A stretch of DNA of 64,000 bases from Dictyobacter vulcani (lineage in GTDB: Bacteria; Chloroflexota; Ktedonobacteria; Ktedonobacterales; Ktedonobacteraceae). A program made the position numbers and the translations under genes. The DNA is taken from NCBI RefSeq assembly GCF_008974265.1, contig NZ_BKZW01000002.1, positions 930,001 to 994,000 on the forward strand, in the 5' to 3' direction. Under the pieces are notes generated by a model, which had not been told where the DNA came from, did not search any database, and saw only the letters and a program-made list of their open reading frames with translations. Below are positions 51,009-60,560 of the stretch, piece after piece; the first letter of the stretch is position 1; every line of letters starts with the position of its first letter.

Positions 51009-51989
51009 CTATTTTGTGCCTGCGGCCTGTGCCATCGATGTTGCGATGTCTGTGTGGAGTTCATCCAGTCCTATAATTGTGGTTGGAAGTTTGATGCGGG
51101 CACCGGTGACGAGTAATAGCTGATTTTTCCTGGCGTCTATTTGTATAATTTCATGCCAGAGGACGGGCAGCGATGCGTGTGGCGTTAGTATCAGGATACC
51201 ATTGGTGTAGAGCTCCACGCTTTTACCGATCGCGCTTACTGCGCGTATGATGTAGGCGATGGCCGCGATGACACAGAGGACCATGATAATGAAGATGGCG
51301 GTGCCCTCGACTCCTAAACCGAAGTGTAGCAGGGAAAAGAGGGCAATTGAGCCTACAATGACGATCAGGCCACTTACCACGGACTGACGGACGCTAAGCG
51401 CTGGGAATTCGCGCACAGGCGTGCCCAGTTCCTCCTGCCTCTGAGAACTGTCTGCCTGGAGATCTCCGGACTGTTCAGGAGCAACTAATTTCCGGGTCCG
51501 TGAAGCTCTATTGGCACCATAATACACGGTATATATTCCCTGATCACTCCGGCACCCGAGCGACGCGCCTAGCCACGCCCCAAACAGACTGATGGAGATA
51601 ACTGCCAGCAGGTCGATGGCACTGTTCTGCAGGAATGATGGTATGTATGAGCTGAATGAAGACGGTGGCACATCGACTAAGCCAACCCCTAAGCCGACGG
51701 CCAGCGAAATAATTGTGTAGCAGAGCGCGGTCCAGCACATCACAATGATAGACGGAACTATACGCCTTGTAAGCCGGGCGACCAATAGTCCGGCGCTAAA
51801 GGTTATCAGTAAATTTACCAGCGCATCCAGGGCCACAAAACCATAGGGTTGCGGCAATACAAAGTTTATGCCTGGAAAAACTAAGAAAATAAGCTCATAG
51901 ATTACTACAATAGCACATGTGATCAAAGACGCAGTAAGAATTATTCTTCGCGCCGACCTCTTTCTGGTCCCGGGCGGATAATCCGACAT
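51009..51989 (-). CDS. Multi-TM protein with C-terminal PH-like domain
   Basis: 326 residues. About four N-terminal TM helices (IILTASLITCAIVVIYELIF, ALVNLLITFSAGLLVARL, IIVMCWTALCYTIISLAVG, DLLAVISISLFGAWLGA), a hydrophilic linker, two more TMs (VVSGLIVIVGSIALFSLL, FIIMVLCVIAAIAYIIRA), then about 75 residues resembling bacterial PH-like domains (VELYTNGILILTPHASLPVLW). Function unknown. The stop is created at, or lies exactly next to, the MITE-like element. Confidence 0.75.
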   Translation of the reverse strand: MSDYPPGTRKRSARRIILTASLITCAIVVIYELIFLVFPGINFVLPQPYGFVALDALVNLLITFSAGLLVARLTRRIVPSIIVMCWTALCYTIISLAVGLGVGLVDVPPSSFSSYIPSFLQNSAIDLLAVISISLFGAWLGASLGCRSDQGIYTVYYGANRASRTRKLVAPEQSGDLQADSSQRQEELGTPVREFPALSVRQSVVSGLIVIVGSIALFSLLHFGLGVEGTAIFIIMVLCVIAAIAYIIRAVSAIGKSVELYTNGILILTPHASLPVLWHEIIQIDARKNQLLLVTGARIKLPTTIIGLDELHTDIATSMAQAAGTK

Positions 51990-52023
51990 AAATATTCTCC
52001 TTCTCGTGAAATATATAGTAGCA

Positions 52024-52635
52024 CTATAACGTATCTTTTTGCATGTATGTAAGAATCAATTTTTGAATATCTTCATTACTATCATAGAGGCATTCCTCCA
52101 TCATCCAGATAGGGAATATATCTTGTTCAATTAATAAGTGAATGGCTTTTTTCCGACAATAAGCGCACGGAACGCGTTCATATATTTCGGTCAATGCTTT
52201 CAAATTATTTATCGTTGGATGATTTGTAAAGATATCAATAGTACGGATAGCTGCACTGTGTAACTCTTCTTCTGGTGCGTGTCTGATAATTTCCTCAATG
52301 AACTGGTAATCTTCTGGATAATAGTTGTTTCCTAGCAAATAGAGTGCATCGGAATCTCCAGGTGAAGCTTCAGTTAATTGATAAGCCAGCGTGCGAATAT
52401 CAGGATGTTGTAAATGTGCCAGTGCTTGTATGGCGAGATTGACAATCGTTTTGTCGGTACTTTGAGCTAATTGAAGTATTTTTTCATGTCCCAAAGGAAA
52501 GCGTCTCATTCTGAAAATGCTAAGATGTCCAGGAATCATTTTAGGATCTTTTTCAGCTAAAAATGCCTGGGCGGCAATAACTAATTCCTCACTTGAAGTT
52601 TTCTTACCCCATAGCGACAGCGTAATATTTGGCAC
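52024..52635 (-). CDS. HEAT-like helical repeat protein
   Basis: 203 residues, all-helical, with repeat-like segments TIVNLAIQALAHLQHPDIRT and HSAAIRTIDIFTNHPTINN; a CAYC pair lies near residue 158. Resembles HEAT/armadillo-like proteins common in multi-repeat immunity or signalling clusters, but no function can be assigned. Lies 14 bp downstream of the PaaI-like remnant on the same strand. Confidence 0.65.
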   Translation of the reverse strand: MPNITLSLWGKKTSSEELVIAAQAFLAEKDPKMIPGHLSIFRMRRFPLGHEKILQLAQSTDKTIVNLAIQALAHLQHPDIRTLAYQLTEASPGDSDALYLLGNNYYPEDYQFIEEIIRHAPEEELHSAAIRTIDIFTNHPTINNLKALTEIYERVPCAYCRKKAIHLLIEQDIFPIWMMEECLYDSNEDIQKLILTYMQKDTL

Positions 52636-52649
52636 TGCAAGCTTTTGTT

Positions 52650-52802
52650 TTATTTCCTCTGGCAGATAGGTGGTGGTGGCAGTTCACCGGCCTTGATTGC
52701 CTGCAAATAGGCCAGGCCACTCAGGTCTTTGCCTTTTTGTAAGGCGATGGTTGGATCTTCCCAGCTAAAGGTACGAGAACGTAATGAATCTTGCTGATCC
52801 AT
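52650..52802 (-). pseudogene. N-terminal remnant of a PaaI-like thioesterase
   Basis: 50 codons: MDQQDSLRSRTFSWEDPT, then GLAYLQAIKAGELPPPPI, followed by unrelated CQRK and a stop. The SRTFSWEDP ... GELPPPPI pattern is the recognisable start of hotdog-fold PaaI-type thioesterases, which normally continue for about 110 more residues. The remainder, including the catalytic helix, is absent. Either a deletion remnant or a mini-protein. Confidence 0.6.
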
Positions 52803-52819
52803 GAATTATAGGACTCCTT

Positions 52820-53833
52820 TTAGTAAATGCTCATTGGTAAAGATGATCGGGCTGCCATCGTCAGAAATTCTTGTTCTAGTTCTTGCCAGAGTTGTTGCTC
52901 CGCTTCAGGACGGGTCATGGGCGGTTGTTGATGAGCGGTCTTGATCAGCAACCTGGTGACCCGGCTACTGAATAGATCGAGTATGGGTGCTTGCAGGTCA
53001 CAGGATGGCATAATGCCCAGGGCGATCTGTTCGAAGTTGTAGAAGTCCGTAGCATCAAAGCCCAGCATGAAAAGATCCAGATAGCTATTAACCAGATTCA
53101 TGTGTGTATCTGTGAAGTAGTGGGGATGCGCGCTGATAATTGTCAGACAACCTGCAATCTGGTTGGCGCGAATAAGTGGGCATGCGACAATACTTTCCGC
53201 TTTCACATCATAATGAGTAGGATAAAAGCGTTTTTTTTGTGTATGCTCATGAATATGAATAGGACGCCTGAATTGAACGACGTGGCCACACAGTGATTCC
53301 AGCCCGAAAAAAAGCATATTATTTTCCATCCTATGCCAGGGTGGACTGCCACGACCATCGATGATACGTAAACTACGCACCTTTTGTTCACTCGATCGTG
53401 GCGGGGTACAGTGATTGGCGAAGATCACCATCCCTCTCTGTTCAGGGTTGAGGTGCGTCAGCATTTGTTGTAGCACCATTCCACGGATGGCCGTGCTGCG
53501 TATGCCTGCTGGCTGTTGATTGTACGCTCCCAACACCCTGGCATAGAATACCGGCGGTATATGTTGCGGCATCTCTTCTTTGACCGCAATGTCGGTGCGG
53601 AATTCAGGAAACTCTTCCGCTATGAGTGCAATAAGCTCTTCGCGTTGAGTAGGTAGCGCTTCCAGGAGCGCGTATAAGTGCTTGGGCCGTGGATTAGAAG
53701 TTCCACTAGCCCAGCGGGTGAGGCTAATTGGATTGACTCCCAGCAGGTTCGCAATGCGCTGCCGCTCACCCGTATCTGCAATGAGCATTTCTAAGAATGT
53801 CCGCCATCTTGGCGGTTCGTGTGTATTACTCAA
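52820..53833 (-). CDS. XRE-like HTH plus GAF-domain regulator
   Basis: 337 residues. N-terminal lambda-repressor-like HTH (RQRIANLLGVNPISLTRWAS, residues about 23-45). The rest resembles a GAF sensor (about 150-270: SLCGHVVQFRRPIHIHEH, ESIVACPLIRANQIAGCLTI). A ligand-sensing transcription factor is likely; target unknown. The upstream divergent region holds a MITE-like element. Confidence 0.82.
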   Translation of the reverse strand: MSNTHEPPRWRTFLEMLIADTGERQRIANLLGVNPISLTRWASGTSNPRPKHLYALLEALPTQREELIALIAEEFPEFRTDIAVKEEMPQHIPPVFYARVLGAYNQQPAGIRSTAIRGMVLQQMLTHLNPEQRGMVIFANHCTPPRSSEQKVRSLRIIDGRGSPPWHRMENNMLFFGLESLCGHVVQFRRPIHIHEHTQKKRFYPTHYDVKAESIVACPLIRANQIAGCLTIISAHPHYFTDTHMNLVNSYLDLFMLGFDATDFYNFEQIALGIMPSCDLQAPILDLFSSRVTRLLIKTAHQQPPMTRPEAEQQLWQELEQEFLTMAARSSLPMSIY

Positions 53834-54283
53834 GTACTACTCGTCTAACTATTACTAGCGAATTCGTAATGACTAGATAGCTATCTTACGCCAAAAAAGT
53901 GGCTCACGTCAACAACTGGTGGTACAATTTATAGTTACACTTTTTTTAAATAAATCAATTCAGCCAACTTTTCTTTGGGTCCTGTACCTGTTTTTCCTGT
54001 ATACATTCCTTACCAGATCTTCTCATTTGTTGGTCTTTAGCTTATGTTACAATGTGTTGTAAGTGGACTATGGTTTACCTTGAGTGCTAGTACATTGTCA
54101 AACTTCGGGTGATGGGTTGTGTGTCCGCTACGCGGGCGGGATGGGGGGAGATGCCGGGGCACAGCCCCCGATCCCCCAGTCAAGGGGCTTGCCGCTTGAT
54201 CATGCCCCGGCATGCTCGCTTGCATCCCCCCTCCCCAGCACATGATGTCTGATAGACTGCTAGTAATGTATGAAAGAATAATT
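53834..54283. other. Divergent intergenic region carrying a MITE-like element
   Basis: 450 bp between the XRE-GAF (-) and SDR (+) genes. Positions 54087-54263 are the family 1 element; the remainder is AT-rich with no gene. The element occupies most of the expected SDR promoter. Confidence 0.6.
54087..54263 (-). mobile_element. MITE-like element, family 1, copy B (inverted)
   Basis: 177 bp from CTAG to CTAG. Its reverse complement matches the element at 28177-28355 along the whole length, with scattered substitutions and one- or two-base differences. Shared blocks include CAAGCCCCTTGACTGGGGGA-type sequence and CGCCCGCGTAGCGG. It ends 20 bp before the SDR start codon. Confidence 0.75.
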
Positions 54284-55120
54284 ATGAGTTACGAATCACA
54301 ACTTTCGTCTCTTTTTACGATTAAGGGTCAGACTGCTGTCGTGACTGGTGGTAGTGGTGGACTCGGTAGTGCGATGGCTTCTGCACTGGCACAGGCAGGC
54401 GTGAATGTGGTTGTTGTCAGTCGGCATGTGGAGTCAGCGCAGCGCGTTGTGCAGGATATTCAGGCACAGGGTGGTAATGCCCTGGCGCTGGCCTGCGATG
54501 TCGTGGATCGGGCGGCGCTGGAGCAGGCGTTGGAACACGTCACCCGGACCTTCGGACCAGTGGATATTCTGGTTAATGGGGCCGGTGGCAATCAGCCAGC
54601 CGCGACCACCTCGCCCGAGTTGTCCTTTTTTCAGCTGGATAATGAGGCCATTGACCGTGTGTTTGATCTCAATTTTTCAGGGACCGTCAAGTGTTGTCAG
54701 GTCTTTGGCCGTGGCATGGCCGAACGCAAGCAAGGCTGCATTATCAATATCGCTTCCATGAATTCTCTGCGCCCCCTGACGCGTATTCCAGCCTATAGCG
54801 CGGCCAAGGCCGCCGTGACGAACTTTACCCAATGGCTGGCCGTGCATATGGCCCAGGAATATAGTCCAGCGATTCGTGTCAATGCGATTGCACCGGGTTT
54901 CTTTTTGACGGATCAGAATCGCTTTTTATTAACCGATCAGCAGACCGGCGAGTATACTCCACGTGGACAAACCATCCTGGCCCATACTCCTATGCAGCGT
55001 ATGGGTAATGCAGAGGATCTGGTTGGAACATTACTGTGGTTGGCCAGTCCGGCTGCTCAATTTGTGACGGGCATTGTCGTGCCTGTGGATGGTGGATTTT
55101 CCGCTTTTAGTGGTGTGTAG
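54284..55120 (+). CDS. SDR oxidoreductase, D-mannonate oxidoreductase type
   Basis: 278 residues from ATG 54284 (MSYESQLSSLF); weak AAAG upstream. Short-chain dehydrogenase: TGGSGGLGSAMA (NAD(P) loop), NGAGGN, INIASMNS (catalytic Ser), AYSAAKAAV (Tyr-Lys). The segments LRPLTRIPAYSAAKAAVTNF, APGFFLTDQNRFLLT, TPRGQTILAHTPM and PVDGGFSAFSGV match the SDR-type fructuronate/mannonate oxidoreductases. Likely interconverts fructuronate and mannonate in hexuronate catabolism. The nearby TIM-barrel isomerase fits sugar-acid use. The MITE-like element immediately upstream may have replaced or modified its promoter. Confidence 0.88.
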   Translation: MSYESQLSSLFTIKGQTAVVTGGSGGLGSAMASALAQAGVNVVVVSRHVESAQRVVQDIQAQGGNALALACDVVDRAALEQALEHVTRTFGPVDILVNGAGGNQPAATTSPELSFFQLDNEAIDRVFDLNFSGTVKCCQVFGRGMAERKQGCIINIASMNSLRPLTRIPAYSAAKAAVTNFTQWLAVHMAQEYSPAIRVNAIAPGFFLTDQNRFLLTDQQTGEYTPRGQTILAHTPMQRMGNAEDLVGTLLWLASPAAQFVTGIVVPVDGGFSAFSGV

Positions 55121-55131
55121 TTATGGACAGC

Positions 55132-55202
55132 AGCTTTCCCGTATCAGGAAATAGTGCAGTTGCATGCCTATTCTTTTATCAATGTATACGGGAAAGCTTT
55201 TG
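55132..55202. terminator. Inverted repeat between SDR and GNAT genes
   Basis: Perfect 13-bp arms AGCTTTCCCGTAT (55132-55144) and ATACGGGAAAGCT (55186-55198) followed by TTTT, with a long 41-nt loop. Confidence 0.55.
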
Positions 55203-55208
55203 ACGGAA

Positions 55209-55685
55209 CTATAATACTTTACGGAAGAGCACCCTGGTGCCCCCACGGCCATCATAGTTTGTCGTGACCGCCATACCATTGGCCTGTGCGTCACCAGGTT
55301 CAACGGTGAATCCCATGTTCTTGTGAAAGGCGATCGAGCGCTCATTTTGAGGCGTTGTAACACTATGCACTTCAGTGCAGCCCCACTCGCGCATTTGTGT
55401 AAAGAAACGGAGATAGAGAAGGCGGCCAATACCGTTTTTACGAAAGCGTGGATCGACTCCTACAAAATGGATGTATGCCTGATTTGGATATGTTTGAGAG
55501 CGAAATCCTACCAGGAAGCCAATGCGCTTTCCATTATCTTCAACCACAAAACTACTTTTCTGAAAATGCATAAAAAAGAGTTTTGGTAGCATACTTGCCA
55601 TTGGACGGTTATCCCACCATGCATCAACTACTTGAATAATAGGAGTATAATCATCTGATTCGATCTGACGGATAATATAGCCCAT
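55209..55685 (-). CDS. GNAT-family acetyltransferase
   Basis: 158 residues, start ATG 55685 with GGAGG 11 nt upstream. GNAT fold: FVVEDNGKRIGFLVGF, HFVGVDPRFRKNGIGRLLY (motif A, acetyl-CoA loop), NERSIAFHKNMGFTVEPGD (motif B). Acetylates an unknown amine substrate. Confidence 0.92.
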   Translation of the reverse strand: MGYIIRQIESDDYTPIIQVVDAWWDNRPMASMLPKLFFMHFQKSSFVVEDNGKRIGFLVGFRSQTYPNQAYIHFVGVDPRFRKNGIGRLLYLRFFTQMREWGCTEVHSVTTPQNERSIAFHKNMGFTVEPGDAQANGMAVTTNYDGRGGTRVLFRKVL

Positions 55686-55821
55686 GTATTACTTTTCCTC
55701 CTTGCTAATCTGTGCATATCCATTATACACCTTTTTTGGATATGTATCTTGTACTGCGTTATGAATATCGTATAAGTACAGGACTAATTGCATTGTGTGA
55801 AGGAAAAAAATTTATATGAGG

Positions 55822-55851
55822 AAGAGCCCGATTTCATGTGTTCGGGCTCTT
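55822..55851 (-). terminator. Terminator of the TIM-barrel isomerase gene
   Basis: AAGAGCCCGA / TCGGGCTCTT perfect 10-bp stem with 10-nt loop; on the minus strand a T-rich stretch follows after about 11 nt. Confidence 0.65.
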
Positions 55852-55867
55852 GTGATGTTGACCAGCA

Positions 55868-56170
55868 TTATTTATGCATGAGTTGTTTTTCTACCGTTTG
55901 GAGCCAGCTAATATGCTGTGGTAGGGCAATTTCAGGCTCCTCAATCTCTGGATGCCAGCGCTTTTCCCATTCTACGGAGACATAGCCATCATAGCCATGT
56001 TCGTAGAGGCTCTGGAGCTGTGCCTGGACCGGTACTTCGCCTTCGCCGATGAGCACCAGTTTCCAGCCGGATTTTTCAGTCTGGTCACGGCGCGCATCTT
56101 TGACATGTACATGGGCAACGCGTGATCCAAGTACCTGCCCATACTTCCTCGCGTCCTCACATCCATGCGA
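55868..56170 (-). pseudogene. Sugar isomerase/epimerase TIM barrel, only 3' end readable
   Basis: About 100 clean C-terminal residues: EDARKYGQVLGSRVAHVHVK, GWKLVLIGEGEVPV, GYDGYVSVEWEKRW, typical of the xylose-isomerase-like TIM-barrel (AP endonuclease 2) family. Further 5' the expected sequence continues only in broken frames: on the minus strand VKSPAI, then LWDSHHPYR and HG can be read only by adding single bases near 56168 and 56183. The family is normally 260-300 residues. So the 5' two thirds is damaged, either in the genome or in the sequence. Probably a sugar-phosphate or sugar-acid isomerase. Confidence 0.82.
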
Positions 56171-58860
56171 TACGGATGATGCTATCCCATAAGGGCGATA
56201 GCTGGAGATTTTACCTGGCGACAAGCACCTGCTTGCGAACGCGTCGCGGTTGCGGGAAGAGATAGAAATGAACCGCCGGACTCGGTTTTTTGCATATCTC
56301 AGGGCGATGATGTGTCTTACTTAGGTCTTGATGTAATTACCAGCCTGCATGCATATCAGCCGCAAGGAAGGGATGACTGCTACTCCACATGATGCTGATT
56401 ATAGCTCGTTCGAATGCTACGCACCCTGGCCTAATCAGACGGAGCGCTGCGCATAGCTAAGACCGGAACGCGCACTGCTTTAATTTAGCGCTGCGCATAA
56501 CTAGGGATCGATGATTATCCTTCGCGTGCGGGACACAATTGAAATCCCAGGTTAAGCAAGGGCTCTCGAACATTCGGGCATCCGTCTCTAGCGGACGATC
56601 TCGTGTGAGAGAGATAGGTGCATCGGAGGATGGTATTCACAGCGCGGCAGCGAATTACGATGAATCTGGCGGGAAGGCATGCAAAAGTGAATCAACGATA
56701 CTGGGGTTGCCTGCTTGGCTGGATGCATTGGACAGGGATCTAACAATATTATTGTGTGTGAATACTGATCAACCAGGCTAGTGGACGAGTCACTATAGAG
56801 CGTTTACATAAGCTATTACCTTAAGAACAGAACTCGCTTGTTGTTGTGCGACATACTGTCGATCCGATTAGTGATGAATCTGTGGCTCCAGGATATCGAT
56901 GGACATACTCCAGGTTGCTAGCACTGACGGTATTTATTAAGGGTACACTGCCTTTATATCTTTGTTCTAACAAATAGAAATGATTAAGTGACTGGTAGCT
57001 GAGTAGGTTTACTAGGCATGAAGCATATAATATTCGGCTCAGTCTATTATTATGTCATCATTCAGTCGAAAAATGATATGTATGGTTTTCTATTGCATCT
57101 TAGGGTACTCTATCCTGGACACTGACTACTTCTTTCGGTTAGCAACCTATGCTAACGGATCGTTGGGGTGGTTCCCGCCGAGGCAGGCTGGTAAGGTATT
57201 CTGATGATAGATAGCTTGCGGAATTACAACGAGCAGTATTATATCTACGTAGTATATGAGCACGGTGTGTAATTGCGATCAAGCTGAGCAGAATTGAGAT
57301 GAGATCATTTGACTATGTGCAAGAGGACGCTATGGGCTTTCCTTGGAATTGGCTTATTAAACTTGAGAGCAAGATCTATTGAAGTTAGATCGCAATTTTG
57401 AGGAGTGAGTGATGAATGCAGCATGAAAGTGAGTGTTCGTCTCAAAACGTATGATCTCTATTGTTTTGTACACTTGAAGGAAATGGTGTGATCAATATGA
57501 GGTAGTAGGAAGCAATTTCGATAGCACGGAGAGAACTGAAAAGGTCTTCTTCGGTCTGGCGATGCAAAGCTCTGTACATCTTAGAAATTTTCGTGTGCTT
57601 GTTTTGACGCAGGACTACCAAGAGTCTGGCATCGGCCGGAAGCAGGGCGTCAGATTTTAGTCTCAATTTTCCTATGAGTTTTATTGCTATGTAACTATTA
57701 CATCAAGGTGGGTATAATTAAGTAGATGTTGGTTATTGGTATGATATGTGATATCTGATTACGGTTGAAGATGCCCGGTCGAGGGGACGGCACGTTGAAT
57801 TGATGCGCGAGATCCTCTATACATCAAAAGTTCGGATAGTGAATGCGGTGGCATAGATATAATGATATATTGAGTTCTAAAAACCATTGGATATCTCTCC
57901 TTATGTGCTTAATTGTTGCTGGTTTGCTTCTTTTAGCGTAAATTATCACAAGAATGCTATGTATTATAATAATGGAGTATACTTTTATTTAGCGGGCGTT
58001 ATATTTTGCGCAACTTGCCGGGGGTAGAGGCGCCTAGAGAGAGGAGTATAGTATACTGTCATGTAGGTAGATGTAAATGTATGTGTCATATTCAAAATAG
58101 TAGATTAATTTAAGGGTAATAAATGGTTTCCGTGCATTGCCGACGTCATTGGGGGCTCAGGAGGATTTTATAGTAACGATGTTTTTAGTGCCAACGTTGA
58201 GCAGCTCATCCTGAAATGCTGAAGGTCATCTTTAATCATCTCAAACAACGATTTGGCTTGGGCTCGTCGAGACATTGTACCAGACGATTGAGGGTCAATT
58301 GGCGACACTTATTCGGTAATTGTAGGTCATGGCAGACATACGCCCTAGAGGATTTACGTTCGTGACGGGTTATCAGCTAGATAGCTGCGAGTTTGATCGC
58401 GTACGACACATCAGGTTATATAGCGTGGTACGCCCTGGGGTTCGAAGTGAACATGATCACCAACACTTGAAGTGGGTAATAGCGTTCTGGTTAGTTATTC
58501 AGCGTTATGGCTTAAGAGAGCATTAGAGAATTCAATGGACGCAAATTGGCGCTCGGGGCAAGGAAAAGTTATACTTTGATGGACGGGTGTTAGCGAGCGT
58601 CTACTATAATGAAACTTTGAGCAAATCAGACTATAGGTCAAAAGGCGGCATTCTAAATTGGTAGGAGTGACAGGTATGTGGTGTCGCTATTATAAACGTT
58701 CACAAAGAACGGCAGGAGGGTGCGGGACGGACATTAACCCTGTCAGCTTAAAAGGTTGCGTGAAGATCTGGCTTAGTTACCGCCGACGACAGTCGCGATG
58801 ATTGAGAATTTTTACGGCTCGCGTAATTCAGCTGTATAAGGAAAAAAAAGCAGGCGATCT
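56165..58860. other. Indel-rich segment without intact genes
   Basis: About 2.7 kb with no credible ORF, frequent stops in all frames and no repeats or RNA genes that I can see. Remnants of the flanking genes are readable inside: isomerase-like fragments near the left edge on the minus strand, and HPEMLKVIFNHLKQRFG (about 58212-58262, plus strand), a recognisable flavohemoglobin globin segment, in isolated frame pieces. The segment looks like ordinary gene sequence carrying a high density of small indels and substitutions. Confidence 0.7.
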
Positions 58861-59494
58861 GGTTATTGGGAGGCATGGATCTCTGCGTCAGTATAGCCTT
58901 TGTGCAGCACCAGGACATGGTACATATCGTATTGCAGTGAAGCATGAGGATACCAGCAGGGAGTTGCACCAGCCTGGTACAGTCTCGTCATCCTTACATG
59001 AGCATGTACAGATTGGTGATACTTTGCTTATTAGCGCACCCGCTGGCATGTTTACCCTGGATACCACACGGACCAATCCTGTAGCTTTTATTGCTGGTGG
59101 TATTGGCCTCACTCCGCTTCTCAGTATGTTGCAAACCGTGGTGAAGCAACAACCTGAGCGAAGCGCCCAACTCGTCTATGCCGTCCGTGATCATCATTTC
59201 CATGCCTTTGCTGAAGAGCTACAACAACTCGCAGCGCAGAATCCGGCTATATCCCATACCATCTTCTATGAAAATGGAACTGAGGAAGATATTGAGCAAA
59301 AACATTGCGATTATGTGGGACGTATCACCGAAGCGTGGCTGCAGCAGCATATTCCCGCAGATGCTGAAGTCTATGTATGTGGTCCGCGTCCCTTCATGCA
59401 GGCTATGATCTCTATCTTACTTCGGAAAGGCATCACCATGGAAAATATTCATTATGAAGTCTTTGGGCCTGCCCTGGCTTTTTCTGTCGATTAA
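58209..59494 (+). pseudogene. hmp: Flavohemoglobin (NO dioxygenase), only reductase part intact
   Basis: The clean part (about 58870-59494, just over 200 residues) is the FAD/NAD(P)H reductase module: RQYSLCAAPG (FAD), YRIAVKHED, ISAPAGMFTLD, FIAGGIGLTPLLSML (NAD) and YVCGPRPFMQAM. The spacing and the STYLHE-like segment (VSSSLHEHVQIGD) are those of flavohemoglobins, which convert NO to nitrate with the N-terminal globin. The globin half upstream is present only as broken fragments such as HPEMLKVIFNHLKQRFG near 58212. A stand-alone ferredoxin-type reductase is the alternative, but the globin fragment argues against it. Confidence 0.8.
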
Positions 59495-59523
59495 CCCGAG
59501 GAGTGTCTGTTGTAGCTTTGTAC

Positions 59524-59565
59524 TTACAGAGGCGATGGTTGGCGTAGTAACCATCGCCTCTGTAA
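59524..59565. terminator. Strong hairpin after the flavohemoglobin gene
   Basis: Perfect 17-bp arms TTACAGAGGCGATGGTT (59524-59540) and complement (59549-59565) with an 8-nt loop; no U-tract. Confidence 0.6.
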
Positions 59566-59662
59566 ACTGGTGTGTGCATTGTGAGGCTCAAAAACCAGAC
59601 AGTGTGCGAACATGATACACTGGTTCTCATTGGTTGTACTCTGCTACAAAGGATGGATCGTA

Positions 59663-60241
59663 ATGGATAAAAAAGTAGAAATTCTACAGAAGCGTATTGT
59701 TTATGATGATTTCTTTAAGATCGAAGAGGCGCACCTGCGCTTTCGCCGTTTTGATGGTCAGATGAGTGCTTCTGTGCGCCGACTGGTCTTTGAGCGTGGC
59801 GATGCCGTGGCTGCTTTGCTGGTAAATACCGATACACAAAAGGTCTTGATGACCAATCAGTTTCGTTATCCTACCCTGGAAAAAGGGCCAGGTTGGTTGC
59901 ATGAAGTTGTCGCTGGCATGATCGATGAAAATGAAAAGCCCGAGGATGCAGTCAGGCGTGAAATCCAGGAAGAGGTTGGCTATCAGGTCCACGCCTTAAC
60001 GCCGATCGCCACCTTTTATGTGTCTCCTGGTGGAAGCTCGGAACGCATCTATCTCTTCTACGCTGAAGTCAATGACGCGGACCGTGTCTCCGATGGTGGC
60101 GGGCTGGCCAGTGAACACGAAGATATCGAACTGATCCAGGTCTCCTTTGAAGAACTCTGGGATGTCCTCAAAAAGGGCGAGATCCGCGACGCCAAAACCC
60201 TCATCGCAGTCCAGTGGCTGCAACAACGATCCCAACATTAA
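59663..60241 (+). CDS. Nudix hydrolase, ADP-ribose pyrophosphatase type
   Basis: 192 residues from ATG 59663 (AAAGGA 9 nt upstream). Nudix box follows EVVAGMIDENEKPEDAV with REIQEEVGY; the N-terminal VYDDFFKIEEAHLRFRRFDG and the late FYVSPGGSSERIYLFYAEV are typical of the NudF/NudK branch that hydrolyses ADP-ribose or nucleotide sugars. Cytoplasmic housecleaning role likely. Substrate not determined by sequence. Confidence 0.92.
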   Translation: MDKKVEILQKRIVYDDFFKIEEAHLRFRRFDGQMSASVRRLVFERGDAVAALLVNTDTQKVLMTNQFRYPTLEKGPGWLHEVVAGMIDENEKPEDAVRREIQEEVGYQVHALTPIATFYVSPGGSSERIYLFYAEVNDADRVSDGGGLASEHEDIELIQVSFEELWDVLKKGEIRDAKTLIAVQWLQQRSQH

Positions 60242-60560
60242 ATCTGGATGCTTGTCGCAGCTCCGAGTCACAACCGACCTCGGCTCGGAGCTTATCCTCT
60301 GCCATTTTCATTGATGAGCTGCGCAGCAATAGTACTTTCTTACCTATCTGGCATGTTATATGATACTCTTTTGTGAGTAGCAATATATAATACCAGTAAA
60401 GCTTCTACACTATAAAAATAGCCTGTATATGCCTCTGCTTTTCTTTGTTTTGATATGTATAGTAACCCTGTGCCAGTTTACGATTATATGCTTATGGGTT
60501 GGATGTGGTTTGGAGTGTCTATCAACGCTATTTGTTGCTTTATTTATTGTAGAAAAGGGC

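Noticed and set aside
56539-56781. 80-codon plus-strand ORF in the indel-rich block
   Set aside because: No ribosome site or homology is visible, and its length is within chance in this noisy segment.
57442-57666. 74-codon minus-strand ORF (LLVVLRQNKHTKISKMYRAL)
   Set aside because: It has some helical, regulator-like character and could be a fragment of a real gene, but without flanking support it cannot be called.
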